Shown here: positions 1 to 6,831 of the stretch, in pieces | Position numbering within the stretch: position 1 is the first letter of the stretch | Layout: every line of letters begins with the position of its first letter | From: JANLSE01 sp038214135 | Lineage (GTDB): Bacteria; Chloroflexota; Chloroflexia; Chloroflexales; Roseiflexaceae | Reading direction: 5' to 3' | NCBI GenBank assembly: GCA_038214135.1 | Contig: JBBQSD010000116.1 | Location: forward strand, 1-20,924 | DNA length: 20,924 nt | Notes under the pieces: generated by a model | The model's database searches: none | Told to the model about the DNA's origin: nothing | Seen by the model: only the letters and a program-made list of their open reading frames with translations | Position numbers and translations under genes: made by a program

Positions 1-14
1 AAGCGTTGATCGGG

Positions 15-20
15 TACAAT
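15..20 (+). promoter_or_regulatory. Candidate -10 element (TACAAT)
   Basis: A TACAAT hexamer ends six bases before the ATG at 27. With normal -10 to start-site spacing, transcription would begin at or next to the A of that ATG, so the mRNA could be leaderless. The -35 region would lie at or beyond the window edge, so the promoter cannot be fully judged. Identical hexamers occur at 5368-5373 and 17474-17479, each before a gene start. Confidence 0.4.
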
Positions 21-26
21 AGGGGT

Positions 27-734
27 ATGGCTGATGATCACACCCTGATATTTGAAATCCGTGCTGCCCTGGAAGGTGCTGGCTGCCCGATCTGCCTATT
101 GGCGCAGCGCAGTCTGCGGCGTTATCTTTCGGCGCTGGCCAATGAGGGCGTCACGGATCGCCAGCAGCGCGATGAGATTCGGGCTGCCTATGGTTTCTGT
201 GCCGCCCATGGCCGCATGCTGCGTGATGGCCGCGATGCGCTTGGTAGTGCGATCATTCAACGCGATATGCTGGCCAATCTATCGCGGGCACTGGTCCACG
301 AGCGGCCATCGCCACCCAATGTTGCTGCGCGCTTGCGTCGGGCATTTCGGCAGGGTGGGCGTGTAAATGGCCCATTGCCGACCAGCCGTGGGTGTGTCGC
401 TTGCGAACAGGTCATTCAGGCCGAACAGCGCTATGCTGCTGCATTGGTGAATAGCCTGATCGACGCGCAAACGCTAGCATTATTTCGGGCCTCGGCAGGA
501 TTGTGTGTGCCGCATTTGCGCCTGGCACTGCTTGCAGTACCACATGCAGAGGCACACTCACTGTTGCGCGAGGCGCAGGGTGCAATCTGGGGCGATCTGA
601 TTGGCGAGCTCGATGAGTTTATTCGCAAACAGGATCACCGTTTCACCCACGAACCACCAGGGCCAGAGGCGAATTCCTGGCGTCGGGCGATTGATTTGGT
701 TTCAGGGCAACCCGAATGCCCTGGTGGTGAATAA
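27..734 (+). CDS. DUF6062-like Cys/His-rich protein with two CxxC-CxxH modules
   Basis: A 235-residue soluble protein with no signal peptide or membrane segment. It contains the same metal-site pattern twice: C20-x2-C23 with C58-x2-H61, and C123-x2-C126 with C160-x2-H163. The spacing between the pairs is nearly equal (34 and 33 residues). The GFCxxH and GLCxxH contexts and the CPxC opening match what I recall of DUF6062 proteins in Firmicutes and Chloroflexota, whose function is unknown. The duplicated Cys/Cys/Cys/His sets suggest two structural zinc sites; this is inference. I chose ATG 27 over the in-frame TTG at 6 because a TACAAT box sits directly before it and conserved-looking sequence begins there. 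AGGGG at 21-25 is too close to act as a normal ribosome binding site. It is separated from the next gene by a hairpin and a repeat, so it is probably its own transcription unit. Confidence 0.75.
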   Translation: MADDHTLIFEIRAALEGAGCPICLLAQRSLRRYLSALANEGVTDRQQRDEIRAAYGFCAAHGRMLRDGRDALGSAIIQRDMLANLSRALVHERPSPPNVAARLRRAFRQGGRVNGPLPTSRGCVACEQVIQAEQRYAAALVNSLIDAQTLALFRASAGLCVPHLRLALLAVPHAEAHSLLREAQGAIWGDLIGELDEFIRKQDHRFTHEPPGPEANSWRRAIDLVSGQPECPGGE

Positions 735-767
735 ATTAAGCCATCAGCTGATGCTGATTGTTTGCCC

Positions 768-787
768 AGACGCAATATCTTGCGTCT
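768..787. terminator. Perfect 8-bp stem-loop, weak terminator candidate
   Basis: AGACGCAA at 768-775 and TTGCGTCT at 780-787 form a perfect 8-bp stem with a TATC loop, 34 bp past the stop of the DUF6062-like gene. The bases after it are pyrimidine-rich but are not a true T run, so intrinsic termination is only possible. A separate perfect 12-bp palindrome, CATCAGCTGATG, lies at 742-753 between the stop codon and this stem. Confidence 0.4.
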
Positions 788-810
788 CTATCTTGGTTCT
801 TGGTTCTGAG

Positions 811-841
811 CATTCTGACTCCTGACTCCTGAATTCTTGGT
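811..841 (+). repeat. Heptamer repeat element, copy A (GACTCCT)
   Basis: This 31-bp segment contains two tandem GACTCCT heptamers and ends in CTTGGT. It matches 3171-3201 at 30 of 31 positions; the only difference is T835 versus A3195. It lies just upstream of the acyltransferase start. Heptamer-based short tandem repeats are known from intergenic DNA of cyanobacteria and other filamentous bacteria; their role is unclear. TTGGTTCT blocks just before it resemble sequence before and after the second copy, so the full unit may be larger than 31 bp. Confidence 0.8.
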
Positions 842-852
842 GTACCAAGGAG
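836..852 (+). promoter_or_regulatory. Ribosome binding site overlapped by a small hairpin
   Basis: AAGGAG at 847-852 lies six bases before ATG 859 and fixes that start. CTTGG at 836-840 can pair with CCAAG at 845-849 around a TGTA loop, covering the first bases of the Shine-Dalgarno sequence. The left arm belongs to the tail of the repeat element. Whether a 5-bp stem would matter in vivo is uncertain. Confidence 0.4.
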
Positions 853-858
853 AAGCGT

Positions 859-2271
859 ATGTCCCGCCAGCGCCGCGAACCATTTGCCGCCGTTGATGCC
901 ACCTGGCTACGAATGGAAGACCCAACGAATCTCATGATGATCACGGGTGTCCTGATGTTCGATCAGTCGCTTGATTATCTACGATTGTGTGCGCTGCTTG
1001 AACAACGCCTGGTTGGTCGCTTTGATCGGTTCCGTAAACGGGCGATCGTGCCGCCCAACGGTGTTGGTTCGCCCTATTGGGAAGATGACGCGCATTTTAC
1101 GCTGGATTCGCACATCCATCGCATTGCACTGCCTGCACCAGGCGATCAGCATGCACTGGAGGATCTGGTCAGCGATCTGATGAGCGTGCCGCTGGATTTC
1201 TCCAAACCACTCTGGCAGTTTCATGTCGTGGAGGGCTATGGTACAGGCAGCGCGCTGATTGTGCGCCTGCACCATAGCATTGCCGATGGCATTGCCCTCG
1301 TGTATGTATTGCTATCGCTGACTGACAATAGCGCTGATCCCGTGCATTCAGTTCCTGAACCAGCACCAGCAAGTGCAGGAAACCCAGCAGCTATGGGAAA
1401 TCCATTTGCCGCCCTGCTCAAGCAGGCATCCCATGCTGTTGCAACGCTGCGCAATGCTGGTGAGGCGTTGTTGCGTGAGGGCCAACAGATCGTCGAGCAA
1501 CCAGAGCGCTTGGGAACACTCGCACGCCAGGGGGCCGATAGCCTGGCCGCGCTTGGCAAACTGGTGCTGATGCCACCCGATCCAATGACGATCCTAAAAG
1601 GGCCATTGGGCGTCCAGAAGCGGGCCATCTGGTCGCAGCCGATTGCGCTAGATACGCTCAAGGCGATTGGAAAAGTGACGGGTAGCACGATCAATGATGT
1701 GCTATTAGCGGCGGTTGGTGGGGCATTACGCAGCTATCTGATCGAGCGCGGCAGTAGTGTCGATGGCCTGAATATTCGTGCTGTTGTTCCGGTCAATTTG
1801 CGCCCACTTGATCGACCACCAACCATGGGAAATGTGTTCGGGGTTGTCTTTCTGGCGCTGCCGCTGGGGCTGGCGCATCCCTATGATCGATTGGTCGAAC
1901 TGCGCGAGCGTATGGAAGCGATCAAGGGTTCGCCAGAGGCAATTGTTGCCTTTGGGATCTTGAATGTCATGGGGATTTCGCCCGAATCACTGCAGGATAT
2001 TGGTGTCGGCTTGTTTGGCAGCAAAGCAACGGCAGTGATGACGAATGTGCCAGGGCCGCGTGAAACCATCTATCTGGCGGGATCACCAGTTCGCGGCAGC
2101 ATGTTCTGGGTGCCGCAATCGGGCCGCCTGGGGATTGGAGTCAGCATTTTTAGCTATGCTGGCGAAGTGCTGGTTGGCGTTGCAGTCGATGCCGACCTGA
2201 TTCCAAATCCAGAACGGATCATCGAAGGGTTTCACCAGGAGATCGATACCCTGAGTGGGTTGATAGCATAA
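859..2271 (+). CDS. Wax ester synthase / diacylglycerol acyltransferase (WS/DGAT) family
   Basis: A 470-residue acyltransferase with the length and landmarks of the bacterial WS/DGAT family. The catalytic HHxxxDG motif is H138-H139-x3-D143-G144, preceded by the PLW segment typical of the family. An ND motif is present at N279-D280, and the conserved NVPGP stretch occurs near residue 396. These enzymes condense acyl-CoA with a fatty alcohol or diacylglycerol to make wax esters or triacylglycerol, usually at the inner membrane or lipid-body surface. The sequence does not show which acceptor is used. There is no signal peptide. The ATG start is supported by AAGGAG at 847-852. The gene is monocistronic in appearance, with repeats on both sides. 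Some family members act as other acyl-CoA-dependent acyltransferases, so the family is secure but the product is not. Confidence 0.9.
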   Translation: MSRQRREPFAAVDATWLRMEDPTNLMMITGVLMFDQSLDYLRLCALLEQRLVGRFDRFRKRAIVPPNGVGSPYWEDDAHFTLDSHIHRIALPAPGDQHALEDLVSDLMSVPLDFSKPLWQFHVVEGYGTGSALIVRLHHSIADGIALVYVLLSLTDNSADPVHSVPEPAPASAGNPAAMGNPFAALLKQASHAVATLRNAGEALLREGQQIVEQPERLGTLARQGADSLAALGKLVLMPPDPMTILKGPLGVQKRAIWSQPIALDTLKAIGKVTGSTINDVLLAAVGGALRSYLIERGSSVDGLNIRAVVPVNLRPLDRPPTMGNVFGVVFLALPLGLAHPYDRLVELRERMEAIKGSPEAIVAFGILNVMGISPESLQDIGVGLFGSKATAVMTNVPGPRETIYLAGSPVRGSMFWVPQSGRLGIGVSIFSYAGEVLVGVAVDADLIPNPERIIEGFHQEIDTLSGLIA

Positions 2272-2312
2272 CCGATTAAATTGGGAATTATCGATCATCC
2301 TATGCCCCGCAG

Positions 2313-2365
2313 GCTGAAGCCTACGGCAAGGGGCGATACGATACATTATAGCCGCAGGCTTCAGC
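2313..2365. repeat. Inverted-repeat element between the acyltransferase and the lipoprotein gene
   Basis: GCTGAAGCCTACGGC at 2313-2327 and GCCGCAGGCTTCAGC at 2351-2365 are inverted copies with one mismatch in 15, separated by 23 bp. Each arm also contains a short AGGCT/AGCCT-type palindrome. This is the look of a dispersed intergenic palindromic repeat. The hairpin could serve as a terminator for the acyltransferase gene, although no T run follows. The rest of the 152-bp gap shows no clear promoter. Confidence 0.65.
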
Positions 2366-2423
2366 GGATGGCCGAGCACCCATTGTTCTCACCGATTATT
2401 TGGTCAATTTCCATAGGTACTTT

Positions 2424-3035
2424 ATGAAACATACCATTCTATTTCTTGTTGGGCTGGCTCTGGTTGCTTGCGGGCAGGCAGAACGTACAGGCAGCACACA
2501 AACCGCTCTTCCGGTGGTAGGACAGCTACCACCAACACAGGTGAGTGTGCCAAGCAACACACCTGTAGCGACGTTTGTAACCGTCCTCGTTGATATTTCT
2601 GCACCAACGACGCCAACAACATCGAGTCAACCACTGGTGGTGAGCCCGATTGTCACACCAACGATTGAACTGCATCTTGGCGGGCAGACGCTCATGATCG
2701 AGGTGGCCAGCACGCCCGAGCAGCGCGAGCGTGGGCTGATGTTTCGTTCGCGGATGGATGCCAATGCGGGGATGTTATTCGTGTTTCCAAATGATCAAAA
2801 CCTCTCATTCTGGATGCGCAATACCCAACTGCCGCTCTCAATTGCATTCATCGATGCCAACCAGCGCATCTTGAATATTGAGGATATGCAAGCACTTGAT
2901 GACCAGAATTTCCACCTTTCACAGGGGCCAGCACGCTATGCACTCGAAGTCAATCAGGGCTGGTTTGCGACATATGGTGTCAAAGCTGGTGATCGAATTG
3001 AATTCATGCTGCCAGTTAATTTGGATATTCGCTAA
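2424..3035 (+). CDS. DUF192-domain lipoprotein
   Basis: A 203-residue predicted lipoprotein. A short hydrophobic signal begins MKHTILFL and ends in the lipobox L13-V14-A15-C16, so the mature protein should be lipidated at C16 and anchored outside the membrane. A Thr/Ser/Pro-rich linker of about 70 residues follows. A DUF192 domain (Pfam PF02643) fills the last ~115 residues, with the recognisable segments TPEQRERGLMFR, MLFVFP, FWMRNTQLPLSIAFID and ALEVNQGW. DUF192 proteins are small beta-rich proteins of unresolved function. ATG 2424 is preferred to the in-frame TTG-type start at 2400 because the signal peptide begins there; the ribosome binding site is weak. The gene is flanked by repeats, so the neighbours give no functional clue. 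Confidence 0.88.
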   Translation: MKHTILFLVGLALVACGQAERTGSTQTALPVVGQLPPTQVSVPSNTPVATFVTVLVDISAPTTPTTSSQPLVVSPIVTPTIELHLGGQTLMIEVASTPEQRERGLMFRSRMDANAGMLFVFPNDQNLSFWMRNTQLPLSIAFIDANQRILNIEDMQALDDQNFHLSQGPARYALEVNQGWFATYGVKAGDRIEFMLPVNLDIR

Positions 3036-3040
3036 CTAGC

Positions 3041-3067
3041 AGGAGTCAGGAGTCAGGAGTCAGGAGT
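3041..3067. repeat. Heptamer array, inverted orientation (AGGAGTC)
   Basis: Three complete AGGAGTC heptamers plus AGGAGT run from 3041 to 3067, beginning five bases after the lipoprotein stop codon. They are the reverse complement of the GACTCCT heptamers at 3176-3190 and in copy A. The two arrays face each other across about 105 bp and could pair as a long stem in RNA or single-stranded DNA. Confidence 0.85.
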
Positions 3068-3125
3068 TTCTTTGCCAACACGGTTGCGCAGTTCCGCAGT
3101 TCGTGGTTCGTAGTCTCAGACACAT

Positions 3126-3149
3126 GGATAGACAGGATACACAGGATAG
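3126..3149. repeat. 9-bp tandem repeat (GGATANACA)
   Basis: GGATAGACA, GGATACACA and a partial GGATAG follow one another between the two heptamer arrays. Just upstream, around 3086-3110, is another short imperfect repeat built on GCAGTTC and GTGGTTCG. The whole 3036-3221 gap is therefore a patchwork of several 7- to 9-bp repeat families rather than ordinary spacer. Confidence 0.6.
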
Positions 3150-3170
3150 TTATTTGGTTCTGTAATTCCG

Positions 3171-3201
3171 CATTCTGACTCCTGACTCCTGAATACTTGG
3201 T
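3171..3201 (+). repeat. Heptamer repeat element, copy B (GACTCCT)
   Basis: A near-identical partner of 811-841, differing only at position 3195. As in copy A, it lies a few tens of bases upstream of a start codon (ATG 3222). It also forms the right arm of the inverted heptamer pair with 3041-3067. Confidence 0.8.
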
Positions 3202-3221
3202 TCTTGCACAGGGGTACGCAC

Positions 3222-4490
3222 ATGCATGATCCACACGCAAACTGGAGTTTGCAGACCAGGCTGGTTCACGATGGTGAGCGCCTGCCGAATGTTTCTGGGC
3301 CGCCGACAGCAACGCCAATCTACACCAGTTCCACGTATGTCTATAACGACTTCGATGAGATGGAAGCGGCGCTGAGTGGCACGCGTGGCTTTAGCTATGG
3401 GCGCAATGGCAATCCAACCGTTGCGGCACTTGAACAGGCACTCACGACTGCTGAGGGCGGGGCTGGCGCACTGGTGTTTAGTTCCGGCATGGCGGCTATG
3501 TATACCGCAATCCTGGCAGCTGGCACGCCGCGTGGAATGTCGCACCCCCAGATTCGTGGTATCCTGGTTGCCCGCGATATCTATGGCGTAACAACCGTGA
3601 TGCTCGATACGTTCTTCGCAGCGCAGGGCGTTCCGGTGGCCTTCTGCGATATGTGTGATCTGGCGGCTGTTGATGCGGCGATTGCACAACACAACCCGGA
3701 TGTTTTGATCGTTGAACAGATCTCGAATCCATTGCTACGAGTCGTCGATATTGCTGCATTGGCCCAGCGCGCAAAAGCCGCTGGCGCACGGCTGATCGTT
3801 GATAGCACGATTGCTTCACCAATTGTGCAGCGCCCGCTGACCCTTGGGGCTGATCTTGTGGTGCATAGTGCGACGAAATACCTGAGCGGCCATGGCGATG
3901 TGACCAGTGGTGCAGTTGTGGCGCGTTCGTCCCTACCGCGCGATATGCTGTATAGCTATATGAAGATTCTTGGCAATGTGCTTGGGCCATTCGAGGCGCA
4001 GCAGACATTGCGTGGCATGAAAACACTTGGGTTGCGGGTACGCCAGCAGTGCCAGAATGCCGCACTGGTTGCCGCATGGCTCGCCGAACAACCGCAGGTT
4101 GCACGAGTCAACTACCCTGGGTTGCCCAGCCATCCCGAGCATGCATTGGCAACCCGTGATTTTGGCGGCCTGTTTGGAGCGATGATCTCGTTTGAGTTGC
4201 ACGCTGGGTCGCGGGACAATCTGCGCCAGTTTGTCGAGAACCTGCACATGATCCTGCCGGCCACCAGCCTTGGCGATATCTATACGCTGATGAGTATTCC
4301 GGCGTTGGCATCGCATCGTGATCTGAGTACCGAGCAGCGCGCAGCGCGGGGCATCAGCGATAGCCTGATTCGACTTTCGATTGGCATTGAGGACGCCACC
4401 GATATTATTGCCGATCTGCAGTGTGCCTTGGCGGCTACCCGCACTCCTGGCCCCTCTCCCAGTGGGCAAGGGGCAGCGCAACAGGGGTGA
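3222..4490 (+). CDS. PLP-dependent trans-sulfuration enzyme (Cys/Met metabolism family)
   Basis: A 422-residue cytosolic enzyme of the Cys/Met metabolism PLP family (Pfam PF01053), which includes cystathionine gamma-synthase, cystathionine gamma-lyase, methionine gamma-lyase and O-acetylhomoserine sulfhydrylase. The family signatures are clear: YGRNGNPT near the N-terminus, FSSGMAA for phosphate binding, and SATKYLSGHGD with K219 as the PLP-binding lysine. The usual DNT segment reads DSTIASP here. I cannot tell lyase from synthase by eye. ATG 3222 is chosen over the in-frame TTG at 3204 because AGGGGT at 3210-3215 is well placed for it and the TTG falls just after the repeat element. The final 15 or so residues (PGPSPSGQGAAQQG) are encoded by a GC-rich inverted repeat, so the native end of the protein was probably replaced or extended. 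The gene converges on the response regulator with a 25-bp gap. Confidence 0.88.
   Translation: MHDPHANWSLQTRLVHDGERLPNVSGPPTATPIYTSSTYVYNDFDEMEAALSGTRGFSYGRNGNPTVAALEQALTTAEGGAGALVFSSGMAAMYTAILAAGTPRGMSHPQIRGILVARDIYGVTTVMLDTFFAAQGVPVAFCDMCDLAAVDAAIAQHNPDVLIVEQISNPLLRVVDIAALAQRAKAAGARLIVDSTIASPIVQRPLTLGADLVVHSATKYLSGHGDVTSGAVVARSSLPRDMLYSYMKILGNVLGPFEAQQTLRGMKTLGLRVRQQCQNAALVAAWLAEQPQVARVNYPGLPSHPEHALATRDFGGLFGAMISFELHAGSRDNLRQFVENLHMILPATSLGDIYTLMSIPALASHRDLSTEQRAARGISDSLIRLSIGIEDATDIIADLQCALAATRTPGPSPSGQGAAQQG
4450..4474. repeat. GC-rich hairpin repeat inside the 3' end of the PLP-enzyme gene
   Basis: GCCCCT (4450-4455), CCC (4458-4460), GGG (4464-4466) and AGGGGC (4469-4474) make a stepped stem around an AGT loop. 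Together with the GGGGTGAGGG that follows, it resembles a common dispersed bacterial intergenic repeat of the CCCCTCTCCC type. It lies in the last coding stretch and supplies the low-complexity Gly/Ser/Pro tail of the protein. Confidence 0.6.
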
Positions 4491-4493
4491 GGG

Positions 4494-4511
4494 ATACCTA
4501 AACATAGGTAT
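4494..4511. terminator. Short hairpin between convergent genes
   Basis: ATACCT at 4494-4499 and AGGTAT at 4506-4511 form a 6-bp stem with a 6-base loop. It falls inside the 25-bp gap between the converging stop codons. It may act with the adjacent GC-rich hairpin as a bidirectional terminator. There is no T run on either strand, so confidence is low. Confidence 0.3.
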
Positions 4512-4515
4512 ACGA

Positions 4516-5196
4516 TTATACCGAACGAAGGTAGATCAGGCCTGCCTCCATGCGATTACGAACGTTGAGTTTGTTCATAATATGGCTGACGTGCTTCATC
4601 ACCGTGTTTTCTGTGATACTCAGGATCAGGGCAATATCGGGGTTGCCTTTTCCCTTGGCAACAAGTTGCAGAATCTCGAGTTCACGCGGTGTTAGATCCG
4701 CCAAACGGTTATCAGAAACAGTTGGTAGTGTTCCGGTTGGAAGCGAGAAAGATGCGGAGGCCAGTGATTCACGAGGCTGAACTGCCATTGCAATGGTTGT
4801 ATATTGGTACGTCACCTGCCCCAGCAGAAGAACGTGTACAGCAGCGATATAGATAGTGGCAGGATGTTCCTTGGAAAGGCAGCCAGCAGCCCCACACAGC
4901 AACATGTTCAGCTGCAAATCACGCGCTTCCGATTCATAGGCCGTGAGCACCAGTATACGCAGGTTTGGATGGGCATCCATTGCTGAGCGACAGTACATAG
5001 TGATATCACTATCAGGTAGAAACCGATCAATAACAAGTATATCAGCCGGTGTTTCGATCAGCGCCTGTGTAAGCGTATGCTGGTTACTCACCTGCGTGAT
5101 ATTCGGCCAACCAGCATCCGTCAATGCCTGAGCAAGGCTTTGGCGAAATAAAAGCTGCTGATCAGCCAGAATAAGATGTACTGTCGTAGCTGTCAT
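4516..5196 (-). CDS. NarL/FixJ-type response regulator, orphan, altered acidic pocket
   Basis: A 226-residue two-domain regulator. The receiver domain covers residues 5-125, with phosphoacceptor D57, T85 and K109 in their expected places. The acidic pocket reads D12-Q13 instead of the usual two acidic residues, which may weaken Mg2+ binding and phosphorylation. A linker of about 40 residues leads to a LuxR-type helix-turn-helix domain at 168-222, which starts LTPRELEILQLVAKG and contains the recognition-helix segment ENTVMKHVSHIMNKL. It should bind DNA as a dimer, but no partner histidine kinase is in the window. It is divergent from the amidase gene across a 220-bp AT-rich gap, so it could control itself and the amidase; this is inference from position. 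The start is the ATG at 5196 on the minus strand. Confidence 0.9.
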   Translation of the reverse strand: MTATTVHLILADQQLLFRQSLAQALTDAGWPNITQVSNQHTLTQALIETPADILVIDRFLPDSDITMYCRSAMDAHPNLRILVLTAYESEARDLQLNMLLCGAAGCLSKEHPATIYIAAVHVLLLGQVTYQYTTIAMAVQPRESLASASFSLPTGTLPTVSDNRLADLTPRELEILQLVAKGKGNPDIALILSITENTVMKHVSHIMNKLNVRNRMEAGLIYLRSV

Positions 5197-5416
5197 AGTC
5201 GGTACATAACTTTTTTGTAACGCTTATCCCTTAAGACAGCCATTCGTATAACAATCTGTACATCTGCGAACCCGCATCATACCACTGAAATTCAGTAGCA
5301 GAATGCGCGAAAGAGTTCCGTACAAAAATTACTGAGATAGGGCATAGCTATTATGCACAATTTTTACTACAATGCGTGGTAATCTGTAAAAATAGGGTTA
5401 AGGTTCACAAATAACA
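5197..5416. promoter_or_regulatory. Divergent AT-rich intergenic region
   Basis: This 220-bp gap separates the response regulator and amidase genes and must hold both promoters. It is much richer in A and T than its surroundings. GCATA at 5342-5346 and TATGC at 5352-5356 form an inverted repeat. Wider AAAAATT (5324-5330) and AATTTTT (5359-5365) arms flank it asymmetrically. This cluster sits right beside the TACAAT box of the amidase and is a reasonable operator candidate. I see no convincing -35 element on either strand. Confidence 0.5.
5368..5373 (+). promoter_or_regulatory. Candidate -10 element of the amidase gene (TACAAT)
   Basis: TACAAT lies 43 bp upstream of the GTG start at 5417, in the AT-rich divergent region, and repeats the hexamer seen at 15-20 and 17474-17479. 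The sequence where a -35 box should lie is not a good match, so an activator may be needed; this is inference. Confidence 0.35.
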
Positions 5417-6694
5417 GTGCTTGTTGTTGATAGGACACATCGCTCCCCAAATGTCGGCTCGCGGGATGGCCGAGCGATTCGCATGATTGTACTACATGCA
5501 ACGGTTGGTTCTGCACGTAGCGCATTGGCTTGGCTCACGAATCCAGCAGCCCGCGTCTCGTCGCATTATCTAATCGATAAGACGGGTCGGATCTACCAAT
5601 TAGTCACCGATGAAGATGCGGCATGGCATGCTGGGCGCGCCGAATGGAAGGGTGAGACAGCGATCAATGAAATCTCGATCGGGATCGAGCTTGAGAATGC
5701 CAATGATGGCCGCGATCCATATCCCACGGCACAGATCGGTGCATTGCTGAGTCTGGTTCAAGAGAAGGTCGAACGTTACCAAATCGCGCCAGATATGGTC
5801 ACACGTCATCTGGATGTGGCACTCCCGCGTCATCGCAAGACTGATCCAGCCGGGTTTCCGTGGGCCGATCTGCTCAGCCAACTCTTTCCAGATCAGAAAC
5901 CGCCAAGCGACCGCCCGCCGCGCCCGCAGCCACCGGATACGGCTATGCCAGCATTGGCTGATCTGCTCCTTTCCGAAGCCTTTCGGCAGGTTGGCGCAAT
6001 CGGGCAGCAATCGTGGGGTTTGGCAACGGTCGCCGCCGCCGCTAATCTTGGCATGCCAATTGGCCCGGCGTTTGAGGTAGCATTCGGCAATCGGCGCTAT
6101 AGTGCCCAATCGTTTGGGCGCGACACGCTAATATGTGCGCTTGGTGAGTGGCAGAAGGCTGAGCGGCTTTCGCAGATGACAGGTGTAGCACAGCAGCCAT
6201 TGCGCAATACACTGCTTACGGAAGTCTATCGCCAGGCTGGTGAAACATACCGCCCCGATTGGGCTATGCATCAGACGGCACTTGAATTACCAATTGGGCC
6301 ACCACTCGATCAGGGTCAGCGGTTTATGGCTGGTGGCCAGGAATATATCGCTGCCTGCTATGCACTCGATGTGCTGTATTCGCCCGTTGGGCAATGGCGC
6401 ACGATTGGGCGGCTGACACGCCTACCAGAGGGTGGGCAACAGCAGCCATTACGGGCAGCACTCTACCAGCGCTGGTGTGCAAGAATTGGCGTGCTGGCGC
6501 GTCAAGAATGGGTATTACAGCAAGAGGCGCTCCGATCTGGGCTTGGTGCCCCGCTTGGACCAAGTTTCCGGGTTCGGTTCGACGGCCACGATTATGCCGC
6601 CCAGGCCTTTGCGCTCGATACACTTGCCTGTGAGATCGGTCTGTGGCAATCGATTATTCGCCTGAGTGATGTTCGAATGCTCAAGGAGGTGTAA
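5417..6694 (+). CDS. N-acetylmuramoyl-L-alanine amidase (Amidase_2/PGRP fold) with three C-terminal repeat modules
   Basis: A 425-residue protein. Residues 20-157 are an Amidase_2 domain (AmpD/PGRP fold), which cleaves the bond between N-acetylmuramic acid and L-alanine in peptidoglycan. The zinc ligands fit H27, H131 and D143, with E91 in the SIGIELEN motif and K141 in the RKTDP segment. After a Pro-rich linker (160-176) come three similar modules at about 180-254, 262-337 and 345-419. They share a LGxPxGP-like turn, then a YxAQxF-like stretch, then DxL..G.WQ and a final RL. I do not recognise this module; it may bind cell wall, loosely recalling LGFP repeats. No signal peptide is visible, and a stop codon at 5399 prevents an upstream start, so secretion is unexplained. 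The GTG start has only a weak distant AAGG. It is the first gene of the plus-strand block. Confidence 0.85.
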   Translation: MLVVDRTHRSPNVGSRDGRAIRMIVLHATVGSARSALAWLTNPAARVSSHYLIDKTGRIYQLVTDEDAAWHAGRAEWKGETAINEISIGIELENANDGRDPYPTAQIGALLSLVQEKVERYQIAPDMVTRHLDVALPRHRKTDPAGFPWADLLSQLFPDQKPPSDRPPRPQPPDTAMPALADLLLSEAFRQVGAIGQQSWGLATVAAAANLGMPIGPAFEVAFGNRRYSAQSFGRDTLICALGEWQKAERLSQMTGVAQQPLRNTLLTEVYRQAGETYRPDWAMHQTALELPIGPPLDQGQRFMAGGQEYIAACYALDVLYSPVGQWRTIGRLTRLPEGGQQQPLRAALYQRWCARIGVLARQEWVLQQEALRSGLGAPLGPSFRVRFDGHDYAAQAFALDTLACEIGLWQSIIRLSDVRMLKEV

Positions 6695-6758
6695 TTCTCC
6701 ACGTCGCCTAACAGGTCGTTCGTCATGTCGTTGTAGCAATCCTGTTGCCGCCTCGTCT

Positions 6759-6780
6759 GGAGGGACCGTTTTCGTCCTCC
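6759..6780. other. Hairpin in the gap after the amidase gene
   Basis: GGAGG at 6759-6763 pairs with CCTCC at 6776-6780, extended by AC/GT after a bulged G, around a CGTTTTC loop. It lies in the 137-bp gap between the amidase gene and the next gene. No T run follows, so it is not a standard terminator, but it could lower read-through or stabilise an mRNA end. A smaller GCATG/CATGC inverted repeat lies at about 6788-6801. Confidence 0.35.
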
Positions 6781-6831
6781 AATCGCGGCATGTAAGCATG
6801 CGCCACGTTCCCGCGCCATTGAGGTATTCGC

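Noticed and set aside
3041..3201. Possible CRISPR array
   Set aside because: Repeats are 7-9 bp tandem units without spacers, and no cas genes are present.
3496..4104. A 202-codon minus-strand open frame inside the PLP-enzyme gene
   Set aside because: The plus strand encodes the PLP-lysine motif and other family signatures over the same bases.
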